Source: Pirellulales bacterium (GTDB lineage: Bacteria; Planctomycetota; Planctomycetia; Pirellulales; JACPPG01). From it: DNA of 64,000 nucleotides. The notes under the pieces are model-generated. The model did no database searches and was not told the origin of the DNA. It worked only from the letters and a program-made list of their open reading frames with translations. A program made the translations under genes and the position numbers. The stretch's first letter is position 1; the number at the start of each line of letters is the position of its first letter. The DNA lies in contig DASYDW010000019.1 of assembly GCA_036499395.1 (NCBI GenBank), forward strand, positions 62,001-126,000. Direction: 5' to 3'. Below, in pieces: positions 39,394 to 48,692 of the stretch.

Positions 39394-39729
39394 AGGGGAA
39401 GCTCTCTGAACCGGGAGCAAGATAGGTTACTTGCACTACGCGGCGAGTTCGCTGCGCGTTCATTACCTTGCCTTCGCCCGCATTTCCGGTAAAGATCGTC
39501 GCACCGCGAATCGGTTGGGGGGATTGCAGGGGTTCCCCTACCACATCTTCGCCGGCTCAGTCCGGCCCAAGGTTCGCGCCGCTTTCGTAGAGCCAGTAGC
39601 AGCGCCTCCCCGCGCGCCAAGTCGCGACAAAAGTTCGGGGAAACGGCTCGTCTCGCAAATACAGGCGTTGGCGTTCGCGCACTCGCGAAACGAACGCGGC
39701 GCAGGGAAACACCACCAGGAACTTGCACC
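39394..39729. other. Divergent region between the HTH gene and GH18 gene
   Basis: About 335 bases with no gene. The plus-strand start at 39730 has a weak AGGAA site about ten bases before it. No strong repeat was seen. Confidence 0.45.
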
Positions 39730-42099
39730 ATGAACAAATGGAATCAGCAGCGAAACTGGCTCGCGCGCTTCGGTCGCTCAAACAGCCCAAAGAAACAAAA
39801 ACCTGGCCGCCGGATGTTCGGCGCCCGCACTTTCGAAATGCTCGAAGATCGCAATATGCTGGCCGCCGGCGTGCTGGCCACCTATACGCTCACCAACGAT
39901 TGGGGCTCCGGCTATCAGGCACAGCTTCAACTTACGAACCAGCAGGCCACGAGCATTCCGAACTGGCAGGCCCAGTTCGATCTGGCCCGCAATATCACCT
40001 CGATCTGGGATGCCAAGGTCGTCAGCCACACCGGCAACCATTACGTCATCCAAGGGCTGTCGTACGACAGCACGCTGGGTGCGAATTCCAGCGTGAGCTT
40101 CGGCTTCGTCGCCAGTGGCGGCGGCAACATCGCGCCGACGAACTACGTCGTCAACGGTGTGGCAGCCGGCGGCGGCGGTCAGCCTGCCCCCGCGCCAACA
40201 CTCTCGATTGCCGACGTCACGCAGGCCGAAGGAAATTCCGGCACGTCGAATTTTGTTTTCAACGTCTCGCTTTCGGCTGCCGCGACGACGCCGGTCACCG
40301 TCAAGTATTCAACCGCTAACGGCACTGCGACCGCCGGCAGCGACTACTCGACCACCACCGGCACGCTGACCATCGCCGCTGGGCAAACCACCGGGCAGAT
40401 CGTGGTACCCGTACTTGGGGACACCACGGTCGAATTAAACGAGACCTTCACCGTCTCGCTCAGCAATCCCACCGGCGCGACGATCAATCGCGCAACGGCA
40501 ACCGGCACCATCACCAACGACGACACCGCCCCCTCGACCGGCAATTTCAAATACCAGGTCACCAGCGATTGGGGATCAGGCTTTACCGGTCAGGTCACCG
40601 TCACCAACAGCAGCCAGCAGCCCGTTACGAATTGGACCCTGGAATTTGACTTCCCGGCCACGATCACATCGATCTGGGACGCATCGATTGTCAGCCATAC
40701 GGGCAATCACTACGTCATCACGAACGCCGGTTGGAACAGCACGATTCCGGCCGGAGGCACGGCTTCTTTTGGATTTAACGGCAGCCCCGGCAATTCGACG
40801 GTCGTGCCCACCAACTATCTGCTGCACAGCGGTTCCACAACAGGTGGCACATCGGGCGGAGGCACAACCAACCATTCCCCAACGCCGGCCGCCGATGCGC
40901 TGCTGGTAAACCCTAATCAGGCCACGATCGTCAACGTCTTAGCCAACGACACCGATCCCGATGGCGATCCGCTAACCGTCACCGCCGTGACTAAGCCATC
41001 GCACGGCACGACGCTGCTGAACTCCAACGGCACCGTGACGTACACGCCCACGACCGGTTACCTCGGCACAGACAGCTTCTCGTACACCGTCAGCGATGGT
41101 CGCGGCGGTACCGGCTCGGCGATCGTGACGCTGACGGTCGGAACCCCGGCGTCGACCGTGGCCTGGCCGGCGCAGTACTACGCGCCTTACGTCGATGTGA
41201 CGCTGTATCCGACCTACAACCTGGTGTCCGCAACGCAAACGCAAGGCGTCAAGTATTACACGCTGGCCTTCATTACGGCCGACGCGCAGAATCAGCCTGC
41301 CTGGGGCGGTTACAGCGAGTATGAAGTCAACGGCGGCGCCTTCGACATGGCGCTGCGTCAGCAAGTGGCTTCGGTCCGATCGCTCGGCGGCGACGTGATG
41401 GCATCATTCGGTGGCGAAGCCGGACAGGAACTCGCCCAAGTCATCACGAATGTAAAGACGCTCACCGCGGCCTATCAAACCGTCGTGACGGATTACAACC
41501 TGACGCACATCGATTTCGATATCGAAGGGGCCGCCGTGGCGGATCACGCCTCGATCGATCGTCGCTCGCAGGCCCTCGCCGCACTGCAACAGGCGCAGGC
41601 CGCGGCAGGCCAGCCTCTGACGATCTGGTTCACACTGCCGGCACTCCCCTCGGGCCTCACGGCCGACGGGTTGTACGTGTTGCAATCCGCGCTGAAATAT
41701 GGCGTGCAGATCGGCGGTGTCAACGTCATGACGATGGATTACGGCGAGTCGGCCGCGCCGAACCCGCAAGGGCAGATGGGGACCTTTGCCATCGAGGCCG
41801 CCAATAGTCTGTTCGCGCAATTGCAAGGACTTTACGGCACGGCCAAGACCAGTGCGCAGTTGTGGCAGATGATCGGTGTCACTCCGATGATCGGTGTCAA
41901 CGACGACACGAACGAGGTCTTCGACAAGCCTGCCGCCCAGCAGCTTACGACCTTTGCCCAGCAGCATGACATGGCACGGATATCGATGTGGTCGCTCAAT
42001 CGCGACACCGCCGGAACGGCCAAGAGCTACGTCGACAACACGTCGAGCAGCATCACGCAAAGCGCGTTCGACTTCTCGAAGATCTTCGAGACGATCTGA
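39730..42099 (+). CDS. Modular surface protein: CBM2, Calx-beta, CBM2, cadherin-like, GH18-type catalytic domain
   Basis: The protein has 789 residues. The N-terminus carries the planctomycete surface-protein motif FEMLEDRNMLAAG after a basic region. Two CBM2-like cellulose/chitin-binding domains (about 47-147 and 268-372) share DWGSG, NITSIWDA / TITSIWDA and VSHTGNHYVI. A Calx-beta domain lies between them (SIADVTQAEGNSGTSNFVFN). A cadherin-like module with NDTDPDGDPLTV and DSFSYTVSDGRGGTG follows. Residues about 475-789 form a GH18-like TIM barrel with D595-F-D597-I-E599, matching the DxDxE catalytic motif with Glu599 as proton donor. It probably degrades chitin or related glycans outside the cell. 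A classic terminator follows. Confidence 0.92.
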   Translation: MNKWNQQRNWLARFGRSNSPKKQKPGRRMFGARTFEMLEDRNMLAAGVLATYTLTNDWGSGYQAQLQLTNQQATSIPNWQAQFDLARNITSIWDAKVVSHTGNHYVIQGLSYDSTLGANSSVSFGFVASGGGNIAPTNYVVNGVAAGGGGQPAPAPTLSIADVTQAEGNSGTSNFVFNVSLSAAATTPVTVKYSTANGTATAGSDYSTTTGTLTIAAGQTTGQIVVPVLGDTTVELNETFTVSLSNPTGATINRATATGTITNDDTAPSTGNFKYQVTSDWGSGFTGQVTVTNSSQQPVTNWTLEFDFPATITSIWDASIVSHTGNHYVITNAGWNSTIPAGGTASFGFNGSPGNSTVVPTNYLLHSGSTTGGTSGGGTTNHSPTPAADALLVNPNQATIVNVLANDTDPDGDPLTVTAVTKPSHGTTLLNSNGTVTYTPTTGYLGTDSFSYTVSDGRGGTGSAIVTLTVGTPASTVAWPAQYYAPYVDVTLYPTYNLVSATQTQGVKYYTLAFITADAQNQPAWGGYSEYEVNGGAFDMALRQQVASVRSLGGDVMASFGGEAGQELAQVITNVKTLTAAYQTVVTDYNLTHIDFDIEGAAVADHASIDRRSQALAALQQAQAAAGQPLTIWFTLPALPSGLTADGLYVLQSALKYGVQIGGVNVMTMDYGESAAPNPQGQMGTFAIEAANSLFAQLQGLYGTAKTSAQLWQMIGVTPMIGVNDDTNEVFDKPAAQQLTTFAQQHDMARISMWSLNRDTAGTAKSYVDNTSSSITQSAFDFSKIFETI

Positions 42100-42127
42100 T
42101 CGCGTCGTTTGCGTTCACGATGCACGG

Positions 42128-42195
42128 GCCGTGGCGGTGCGGTCGCGGGATCAATTCCCTTGCCAGATCCCGGACCAGCCGCCACGGCTTTTTTT
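42128..42195 (+). terminator. Rho-independent terminator after GH18 gene
   Basis: A 10-bp perfect stem (GCCGTGGCGG 42128-42137 with CCGCCACGGC 42179-42188), an inner stem CGGGATC/GATCCCG (42146-42152 with 42166-42172) and a run of seven T (42189-42195) form a strong terminator for the plus-strand gene. Confidence 0.9.
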
Positions 42196-42263
42196 CACGC
42201 TTGGACGCTTCGATTGGCGCGCGTCGATGGGGGCCAGTGCTTCTGTTGCACAGGACGTCGAAT

Positions 42264-44477
42264 TTACGTGGCCTGTCCATCGACGGGAACGCCGGCCGGA
42301 CCAATCCCCGCCAGCAATTGCCGCAGAGTATCGAGGCTGGTCGGCTTTACCAGGTGATGATCGAAGCCGGCCTCTAGCGCTGTCCGGCGGTCGTCTTCCT
42401 GCCCGTAACCGGTCAGCGCCACCAGCACGACCTCAGGCAATTCCGCCCGCATGCGGCGTGCCACGTCATACCCGCTCATGCCTGGCATGGCGATATCCAG
42501 AAATACAACGGCCGGCCGGTTGGCGAGCGCCCACTCGATGCCGGTCGGCCCGTCGTTCGCCTCGGCCACCTCCTGGCCAATCACGCGCAGCATCATGGCC
42601 AGGGTATGCGCCGAAGCGCGTACGTCGTCGACGACGAGAATGCGGTGCGCCGGCACACTGGCCACCTGTTCGACGCGATAGCGCATCTCCTGGCCATCGC
42701 CGTTGGCGTCTGTCGGAGCAAGCGTGGGCAACTTCACGACGAATTCGCTGCCGCATCCCGGACCATCACTGTGTGCCTGGATTGAGCCGCCATGTTCCTC
42801 GACCAGCCGTTTGACCAGCGTCAGGCCAATGCCCAGTCCGCCGTTGGCTCGCTCCAGCGAGTTGTCTCCTTGGCGAAACATCTCGAAGATTTCGCCCAGC
42901 ATATTGGTGGGAATGCCCGGTCCGTTGTCGCGAAATCGCACGACGACATGACCGTCGGTGGATTCTGCGCTGACCCAGATGACACCGTCGCGGCCTGTGA
43001 ACTTCGAGGCATTGTTCAGAATATTTCCAAAGACTTGCGTCAGACGGGCCACGTCCCCATCGACTAATACGGGGCTCTCCGGCAGCGTCACCGTCAAACG
43101 TTGCCCGGCCACATCGATGAATGGCTTAACCGTTTCGATCGCCTCGTTGATCGGGGCCGTGATATCGACCTGTTGTTTTTGCAAATGAATGTGGCCGCGC
43201 GTCACGCGCGAAACATCCAAGAGATCGTCGATCAAGCGATTCATCTGCCGCAGTTGTCGCACCATCAGCACGCGCAGGCGTTCCAATTCGGCCGGGTTGT
43301 CCTTCACGAACGGCCACAACTGCAGGGCATTGCTCAGGGGCGACAACGGATTGCGCAATTCGTGCGCCAATGTCGCCAGAAACTCGTTCTTGCGACGATC
43401 GTCCTCGGCCAATTGATCGGCATGCGACATCAATTGCCGCTCGTACAACTTTCGCTCAGTGATCTCGCGAAACACCAGAATCGCTCCTCGGACCTCGCCG
43501 GTGCGGGTGCGAATCGGTGCGGCGCTGTCGTCCAGCGGCCACTCGACGCCATCCTTCGCGATCAGGATCGTGTGGTTCGCCAACCCCACGATTTGCCCTT
43601 CGCGCAGCGCGCGCTCGGCCGGGTTGTCGACAACCTGCCGCGTTTCCTCGTTAACGATATGGAACACGCGGGATAGTGGCTGGCCTGCCGCGTCCGACTC
43701 GTTCCAGCCCGTCAGCCGCTGCGCCACCGCATTGAGAAAATTGACGCGCCCCTCGTGGTCCGTGGCGATCACACCGTCGCCAATGCTGATCAGCGTGGCG
43801 TGCAGCAGCTCGCGCTGGTCGTGGATTTCGGCCGCCGACTTGTCAAGCACCTGCAAATAGCGATAGACCAGGTACCAGACGGTCGCCAGCGCCGCCAGGC
43901 CCACGAGCACGTTAACGATCACGTTCCGCAGCGCGGACGAGAACGTCCGGTTGTTCGCCGTCTCGCGCTCGGCGAGCAAGCTACGCTCGTCTTGCTGCAT
44001 CTCGTCGATCAAAGACCGAATTTGGTCCATCGACGCAAGGCCCCGCCCTTCCTTGATGCGCTCGCGCGCTCCGGCGGTATCTTGATTCTTCGCCAGTTCC
44101 AAGGGGACTTGCAGCTCGGCCAGGCGCTTACGAACCACCTCTTGCAATCGTGCAATCTTTTCCTGCTGGTCCGGGTTGTCGCCGGTCAACTTCTCGACTT
44201 CCGCCAAGGAGGCCTGGCAGTCGGCTTGTGTGGCGTCGTACCGGGACAGGTAATCGTTGTTACCCGTAATCACGAAGCCGCGTTGGCTGGTCTCGGCGTC
44301 AGTGATCGTGGCAATACACTTTTCCAACGCACCGATCACCTCGTGCGTGTGGGCCACCCAGCTCGAGTTTTCGTGCAGCGCGCTGATTTCCCGAAAGCAA
44401 ATGCTGCCGGCAACAATCAACAAGCACGCGAAAATGCCCGTGGCCAGCGTTGTCCAGGAATGTGTGCCTGCACGCAT
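42264..44477 (-). CDS. Hybrid sensor histidine kinase (CHASE3-PAS-HisKA-HATPase-REC)
   Basis: The protein has 737 residues from the ATG at 44477; a TTG seven codons upstream is possible. A first transmembrane helix (about 10-30), a CHASE3-like periplasmic domain (DAETSQRGFVITGNNDYLSR) and a second helix (about 190-212) are followed by a PAS domain (ISIGDGVIATDHEGRVNFLN), a HisKA box with the phospho-His in LATLAHELRNPLSP, an ATPase domain (NILNNASKF, DNGPGIP, GGLGIGLTLVKRL) and a C-terminal receiver with Asp in VVFLDIAMPGMSGYD and Lys in HLVKPTS. It senses an unknown periplasmic or membrane signal. No separate response regulator adjoins it; the receiver may pass phosphate to a distant partner. 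Confidence 0.95.
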   Translation of the reverse strand: MRAGTHSWTTLATGIFACLLIVAGSICFREISALHENSSWVAHTHEVIGALEKCIATITDAETSQRGFVITGNNDYLSRYDATQADCQASLAEVEKLTGDNPDQQEKIARLQEVVRKRLAELQVPLELAKNQDTAGARERIKEGRGLASMDQIRSLIDEMQQDERSLLAERETANNRTFSSALRNVIVNVLVGLAALATVWYLVYRYLQVLDKSAAEIHDQRELLHATLISIGDGVIATDHEGRVNFLNAVAQRLTGWNESDAAGQPLSRVFHIVNEETRQVVDNPAERALREGQIVGLANHTILIAKDGVEWPLDDSAAPIRTRTGEVRGAILVFREITERKLYERQLMSHADQLAEDDRRKNEFLATLAHELRNPLSPLSNALQLWPFVKDNPAELERLRVLMVRQLRQMNRLIDDLLDVSRVTRGHIHLQKQQVDITAPINEAIETVKPFIDVAGQRLTVTLPESPVLVDGDVARLTQVFGNILNNASKFTGRDGVIWVSAESTDGHVVVRFRDNGPGIPTNMLGEIFEMFRQGDNSLERANGGLGIGLTLVKRLVEEHGGSIQAHSDGPGCGSEFVVKLPTLAPTDANGDGQEMRYRVEQVASVPAHRILVVDDVRASAHTLAMMLRVIGQEVAEANDGPTGIEWALANRPAVVFLDIAMPGMSGYDVARRMRAELPEVVLVALTGYGQEDDRRTALEAGFDHHLVKPTSLDTLRQLLAGIGPAGVPVDGQAT

Positions 44478-44762
44478 ATCGGGTGGGTCTGTTTTCAAGG
44501 CGATAGCGATTGCAATAGGCGTCCCGAAACGCCGCCGAGGAAGCCGGTCCGTGAGTCATCACGTTAGAAAACCGGCGTTGCAAGCTTGTATCGGATCGGA
44601 CGATCGGGAAAGATTCGGCGGGTGGCAGCGCAATTTTCGCGAGCGCGGCTGATAAGGTCAACCCGCGTTTCGCAATGCCGAATCGCAAGATACGCCGATG
44701 ACGTCACGCTGGTCGCGAAACGACCAGCATGGCATTTAACAAAACATTCAGGCACGAATCGT

Positions 44763-45929
44763 TCAGGCGCTGCCTGCAACCACGACGCCGGTCTCGTTCA
44801 AGACTGGCCCCGCCGAGGCGGCGTCCGGCGGCGCAGGAATTTCGCCCGCCGTAACCGGGGGCGTCCCGCCCAGCGCGCCATTCTCGGCGCGACCGGCCCG
44901 CGCCAGATCGTGGATGAAGCGCAGCTTCGCCACGACGGGCTCGACGAAGATCTCGGGCACCACATCCAGCAACCCCATGCTGCGATTCACTTCGTTCAGC
45001 GCGATCCCCAATTGCTGATAGCGCCGCACCATTGCGTCGAGATCCGCGGCGATCGGCTCGGCGACGCCACCAAAACCGACATGTTGGGCCGTATCAAGGC
45101 CGCTGATCATGTCCAGATAAGTGGCCCACGTCTCGGCGAAATCCTCCCAAGGATGCATCGTCGCGTAGGCGCTGACGTAATTCTGCGACCAATCCACGGG
45201 CGCACCGTCCTTGTAATACTTTTCGATCGCCTCGGCGTAAGTTGGATTATCGTGGTCGCCGAAGACGGCGCGGCACTCATCCTCGCGCCGGCCCTTCACT
45301 AGTTGGTCCCAGTAATAATGCCCGATCTCGTGACGGAAGTGGCCGATCAGCGTACGGTGTGCCTCGCCGAAGTCCACGCGTAGCTTTTCGCGCTCGACAT
45401 CGTCCGCTTCGCGAATGTTGATCGTGATCCGGCCAGCGGCGTGCCCGGTGAACACCTTTTCGACCTTGCCGATCGAGCGCCAAAAGTTCTTGACGGGGAT
45501 TACGTCGGCCTTGAAGTCGAACGTGAGCGGCGGATCGACCTGATCGCAGGCCTGACCGTACGGCAGGCCGAGTTCCTCCAGATCATAAAACAGCCGGCGT
45601 TTGGCCGTTTCCAAGCGTTGCCATTTCTCCCAATTGCCCGCAACGGACAGGTCCGGAATAGTTTCGTTGAATCGGCAACAATCGCATAACGTCCCCGCGG
45701 CATCGGCCGGTACGCTACGATTGCAGACGTTATGTTCTGCGTAGTTCTGACACTTGGCCAGTGCCGCGCCACATTCGGGGTTGCCGCACAGGTACCCGCC
45801 CTCTTCTTGAGGCAACAGTGCGACCACCAGCCGGCACGTGGGGCAGAATCCTTGCTCCCGCCTGCAAGCGATGCATTGGCTGTTGTGGAAAAAAATAGTA
45901 TTTCCGCAGACGCAGTGATAGTTGCGCAT
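44763..45929 (-). CDS. Putative zinc-binding metallopeptidase with zinc ribbon
   Basis: The protein has 388 residues. The N-terminal part (residues 1-90) is rich in CxxC pairs: CVCGNTIFFHNSQCIAC, GFCPTCR, CGNPECG and LCDCCR, forming two or more zinc ribbons. The rest matches a family annotated as putative zinc-binding metallopeptidase, with HEIGH in IGHFRHEIGHYYWDQLV and a downstream Glu/Asp-rich WEDFAETWATYLDM that may supply the third ligand. No signal peptide is seen, so it is probably cytoplasmic. The C-terminus has a proline/alanine tail. Substrate unknown. It lies upstream of the kinase on the same strand but 285 bases apart. Confidence 0.87.
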   Translation of the reverse strand: MRNYHCVCGNTIFFHNSQCIACRREQGFCPTCRLVVALLPQEEGGYLCGNPECGAALAKCQNYAEHNVCNRSVPADAAGTLCDCCRFNETIPDLSVAGNWEKWQRLETAKRRLFYDLEELGLPYGQACDQVDPPLTFDFKADVIPVKNFWRSIGKVEKVFTGHAAGRITINIREADDVEREKLRVDFGEAHRTLIGHFRHEIGHYYWDQLVKGRREDECRAVFGDHDNPTYAEAIEKYYKDGAPVDWSQNYVSAYATMHPWEDFAETWATYLDMISGLDTAQHVGFGGVAEPIAADLDAMVRRYQQLGIALNEVNRSMGLLDVVPEIFVEPVVAKLRFIHDLARAGRAENGALGGTPPVTAGEIPAPPDAASAGPVLNETGVVVAGSA

Positions 45930-46147
45930 AGCTGTCCACCCAAACGTTTATCGAATCGGCCGCCGCAGATCACGGCAGCCCCCCCTTGCGGAGCGCATCA
46001 CGATCCCGCCACCGTCAGGATCGCTCCTCAAGCTTAGCTTAGCAACAGCCGTGCCAAATTCGATTCACAGTCGGACGGCGGACGTCGGCGGAATCTCGCT
46101 ACTCACTCGGCGAACACACACTTTTCCCCAGGGCGTGTTTGCCCATC

Positions 46148-47932
46148 TTATTTGCCTGCCGTGCGAAAGCGATAGACGATCGCCTTTAGGGGGACGCCGA
46201 AGCTGCTTTGGAAATTGACGTTGTGGGGATCATTGAGCCCGATTTCGTAATCGTGCCCTGGTTCCAGCTTCACCGAGATTGCGCACACCCGGCCATCCGA
46301 CGACCATCGTGGCGGGATCGTATTGTCCATCTTGGGAACTTTCGGCCCGCGGCCGGTCCACGACATTCCTTCTCCCATCGGCCTGTCGAACGTGACCTGC
46401 AACTGCGTCGTACTTGGATCAACATCCTGCGCATCATTGGCGGGCGAGAGGGAGACGATTTTCGGAACTTCAACCCGAGCCGCCACATCGGCATTCGCCC
46501 CCTTGGTCGCAAAATACAAGGCCGAGGGGGGCGCCGGCGGACCGCCCTGGGCTCGAAAATTCCGGTAGCTCGTCGAATTGATGCCCAGCCGATAATAGGT
46601 GCCTGCCGCCAGTTTGACGGGCAATACGCAGGTGCGTTGGTCTTTCCATTTCGCCTGGCGTTTCTCATCCGTTTGAGGGAAGAAGGGCGGACCACCGGTC
46701 CAGCTCATGCCGTCGGCCATGTCACGATCGAAGGTGACCGTAATCCATTGCAGGTCTGCTGCCACGTCCGTCGCGCCGATCTTGGGGGTCGTGGAAACAA
46801 TCTGGGGATAAGGTGTTTTCTCCGGCAAGTCCGATGCCTTGCCGGGCTGACTAGCGCCAGGCGCTATCGGCAGCACAAGCAGGGCCAAGGCCGCGACTGC
46901 CAACCGGGACCACCAACCAAATCTTCGTGCCGCGGATTCGTGATTCACGATCTCCTCCAATCGGTTTTGCAGTTTTGTTCCACGTTCGAAAACACCGACC
47001 AGACTGCCCGTCGCCATCGACCTCGCGCGCGCCGCCATCAACACCCGCACGATCGAGTCGCCGTACTGCTGCGGGCGTACTTCGCCAAGTCGCAGCACTG
47101 CCTCGTCACAAGCGCATTCACGCTCGTGGCGTAGCTCGCGGTTAACCCACCACAGGAACGGATGAAACCAGAACATCCCCTGCCCCACGACTTGCAACCA
47201 ACCGATCCAGACGTCGCGGCGCTGCCAATGAATCAATTCGTGCGTCAACACCGCACGCAATTCGGTTTCGTTTAAATCCGCCATCAAGGCCGCCGGCAGG
47301 ACAATCCGTGGCCGTAACGCTCCGAACAGAAAGGGACTGCTCACGCGCAGCGTGGCCAGCAACTCGGGCAGGCGCTGCAAGTGTAACGCCAAGCCAATCC
47401 TCTCGGCCAAAACCCGGATGGGCCCCTCGTCAATGACCGTTGCCTCGCGAACGACGCGCAAAACCTCTACATACCGAGCCAGGACAACGACGGCGAACAC
47501 AAAGAGCCCCGTGAGCCAGGCCAACATCAAGCAGGCGCGAGTTGAGAGCCCAACCGCGTCCTTGGTCGCCCGCGCCAGCCTGGAGTCATTCTGCGCCGCA
47601 ACGATTCCCGCGGCATCGTCGTCGACAGCAATCGAGCCATCTTCAGTCTCGGTGCTGTCCGCCTTTTGAATGGCGCCGTTAGGCGAAAGCGAAATCCCTG
47701 CGGCCGCAACCCGCGGAGCCACGAACCGGCCGATGCTCCACGGCGCCGTCAGGCCGGGGGGCAGAAAGACTTTTACCAAGACGATCAGCCATAGGGCGTG
47801 GCGCAATCGGGGCGAGGCACGGCGCAGCAGTGCCACAAGCGCCCCGACGACGCAAGTCACAATCGCTAACTGCCAGCTTGCCGCGACAATCCAGTTCCAC
47901 CAGCGACCCGACAGCAGCTCAATGGTGTCCAC
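46148..47932 (-). CDS. BlaR1/M56-type membrane peptidase with two Ig-like C-terminal repeats
   Basis: The protein has 594 residues. The N-terminal M56 domain has several transmembrane helices and the HELIHW zinc motif (LTHELIHWQRRDVWIGW), plus RHERECACDEAVL. After a further helix (about 343-360) the C-terminal part contains two related Ig-like (Big_5) repeats of about 100 residues, each with VTFDR-M and MSWTG motifs: TFDRDMADGMSWTG and TFDRPMGEGMSWTG. In classic BlaR1 this sensor is a penicillin-binding domain; here it is not, so a different outer stimulus is expected. A GTG start follows AGAAGG. The blaI-like gene ends 18 bases upstream, so the pair is an operon. Confidence 0.9.
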   Translation of the reverse strand: MDTIELLSGRWWNWIVAASWQLAIVTCVVGALVALLRRASPRLRHALWLIVLVKVFLPPGLTAPWSIGRFVAPRVAAAGISLSPNGAIQKADSTETEDGSIAVDDDAAGIVAAQNDSRLARATKDAVGLSTRACLMLAWLTGLFVFAVVVLARYVEVLRVVREATVIDEGPIRVLAERIGLALHLQRLPELLATLRVSSPFLFGALRPRIVLPAALMADLNETELRAVLTHELIHWQRRDVWIGWLQVVGQGMFWFHPFLWWVNRELRHERECACDEAVLRLGEVRPQQYGDSIVRVLMAARARSMATGSLVGVFERGTKLQNRLEEIVNHESAARRFGWWSRLAVAALALLVLPIAPGASQPGKASDLPEKTPYPQIVSTTPKIGATDVAADLQWITVTFDRDMADGMSWTGGPPFFPQTDEKRQAKWKDQRTCVLPVKLAAGTYYRLGINSTSYRNFRAQGGPPAPPSALYFATKGANADVAARVEVPKIVSLSPANDAQDVDPSTTQLQVTFDRPMGEGMSWTGRGPKVPKMDNTIPPRWSSDGRVCAISVKLEPGHDYEIGLNDPHNVNFQSSFGVPLKAIVYRFRTAGK

Positions 47933-47950
47933 GCCTTCTCTCCCGTGTCG

Positions 47951-48346
47951 CTAGCGCGAGCGATCGTTGCGCTTCTGATCGAGTTGCCGCTTCAGCGCGC
48001 GAATCTCTTCGTCCGAAAGCTCGGCTTCTTCGATGAACTGCGCCAGCACGGGCGCTGATGCCTCGCTAATCAGGCGTTGAAAGATGCTGCGAACTTCCTG
48101 CCGCGTCATCCGCTGCCGGTCGACGGCCGCACGATAGAGGTACGAATTCCCGACCTGGTCGTAGGCCAAGGCGTCCTTGGCGACCAACCGCGACAGCAGC
48201 GTCTTCACGGTCTTGTAGGCCCAGCCGTGTTGGTCAGGCAATCGTGCATAGACGTCGCGCGCCGCGAGCGGCCCGTGGTCCCACAGGACCTTCATCACTT
48301 CCCATTCCGCGGGCGATAACGGCGTTGGCTCTTCACGAGCAGCCAT
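47951..48346 (-). CDS. BlaI/MecI/CopY family repressor
   Basis: The protein has 131 residues with the family's winged-helix N-terminal domain (LSPAEWEVMKVLWDHGPLAA then WAYKTVKTLLSRLVAKDALA) and a helical dimerisation C-terminus (FIEEAELSDEEIRALKRQLD). Such repressors are cleaved when the partner M56 peptidase is activated. It lies 18 bases upstream of the peptidase gene and is preceded by a good promoter with an operator-like dyad, which points to autoregulation. Confidence 0.95.
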   Translation of the reverse strand: MAAREEPTPLSPAEWEVMKVLWDHGPLAARDVYARLPDQHGWAYKTVKTLLSRLVAKDALAYDQVGNSYLYRAAVDRQRMTRQEVRSIFQRLISEASAPVLAQFIEEAELSDEEIRALKRQLDQKRNDRSR

Positions 48347-48388
48347 GACCAGACCTCTTCATCAAGTCGTTCGCCTACCGATGACGCC

Positions 48389-48417
48389 ATTAGACTATAC
48401 TTGTAGTCCTTTGTCAA
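48389..48417 (-). promoter_or_regulatory. Promoter and operator of the blaI-blaR1-like operon
   Basis: On the minus strand TTGACA (48412-48417) and TCTAAT (48389-48394) are 17 bases apart. The spacer and -10 contain the near-palindrome GACTACAAGTATAGTC (48393-48408), which matches the TACA-N2-TGTA core of BlaI/MecI/CopY boxes with one mismatch. A repressor bound there would block polymerase, so the operon is probably autoregulated. Confidence 0.74.
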
Positions 48418-48492
48418 CAAAATAAACGCCGGATGCAGCTTCTACGAATGGACACACCAAGTCAGCGCCGGCGGCGGGGCGTTTGCGACGAC

Positions 48493-48677
48493 TTATGCCG
48501 ACGCGCTCGCTGCGGCTTCGATATGTTGCGCGCGCTCGAGAAGCCTCTGAAGACCGCATCGGCGTCTAGAAGCTTGCCCTGATCGGCCCGTTCCATGGCA
48601 GCACGAACGTCGCCACGAAGCTGGTCGCGCCGTTTCAAGAGCGCCAGCGCTTCGTCAATCGCTATGCTGCTCATCAT
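48493..48677 (-). pseudogene. ParD-like antitoxin fragment, possibly frameshifted
   Basis: The reading frame starting at 48677 gives MMSSIAIDEALALLKRRDQL then RGDVRAAMERADQGKLLDAD, similar to the helical C-terminal part of ParD-type antitoxins. Read straight, it then runs into a basic tail ending at 48462. Shifting by one base at AGAGGC gives RLLERAQHIEAAASASA and a stop at 48493, which resembles the usual end of such proteins. A one-base loss is therefore likely. The N-terminal DNA-binding part seems short and no ParE-type toxin is adjacent. It starts 15 bases after the alkylsulfatase stop. Confidence 0.42.
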
Positions 48678-48692
48678 CGTCGCGCGTTCTGC

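Noticed and set aside
44708-44728. Perfect 8-bp hairpin GCTGGTCG/CGACCAGC near the metallopeptidase 3' end
   Set aside because: No T tract on either strand and no second copy, so it is not called as a terminator or operator.
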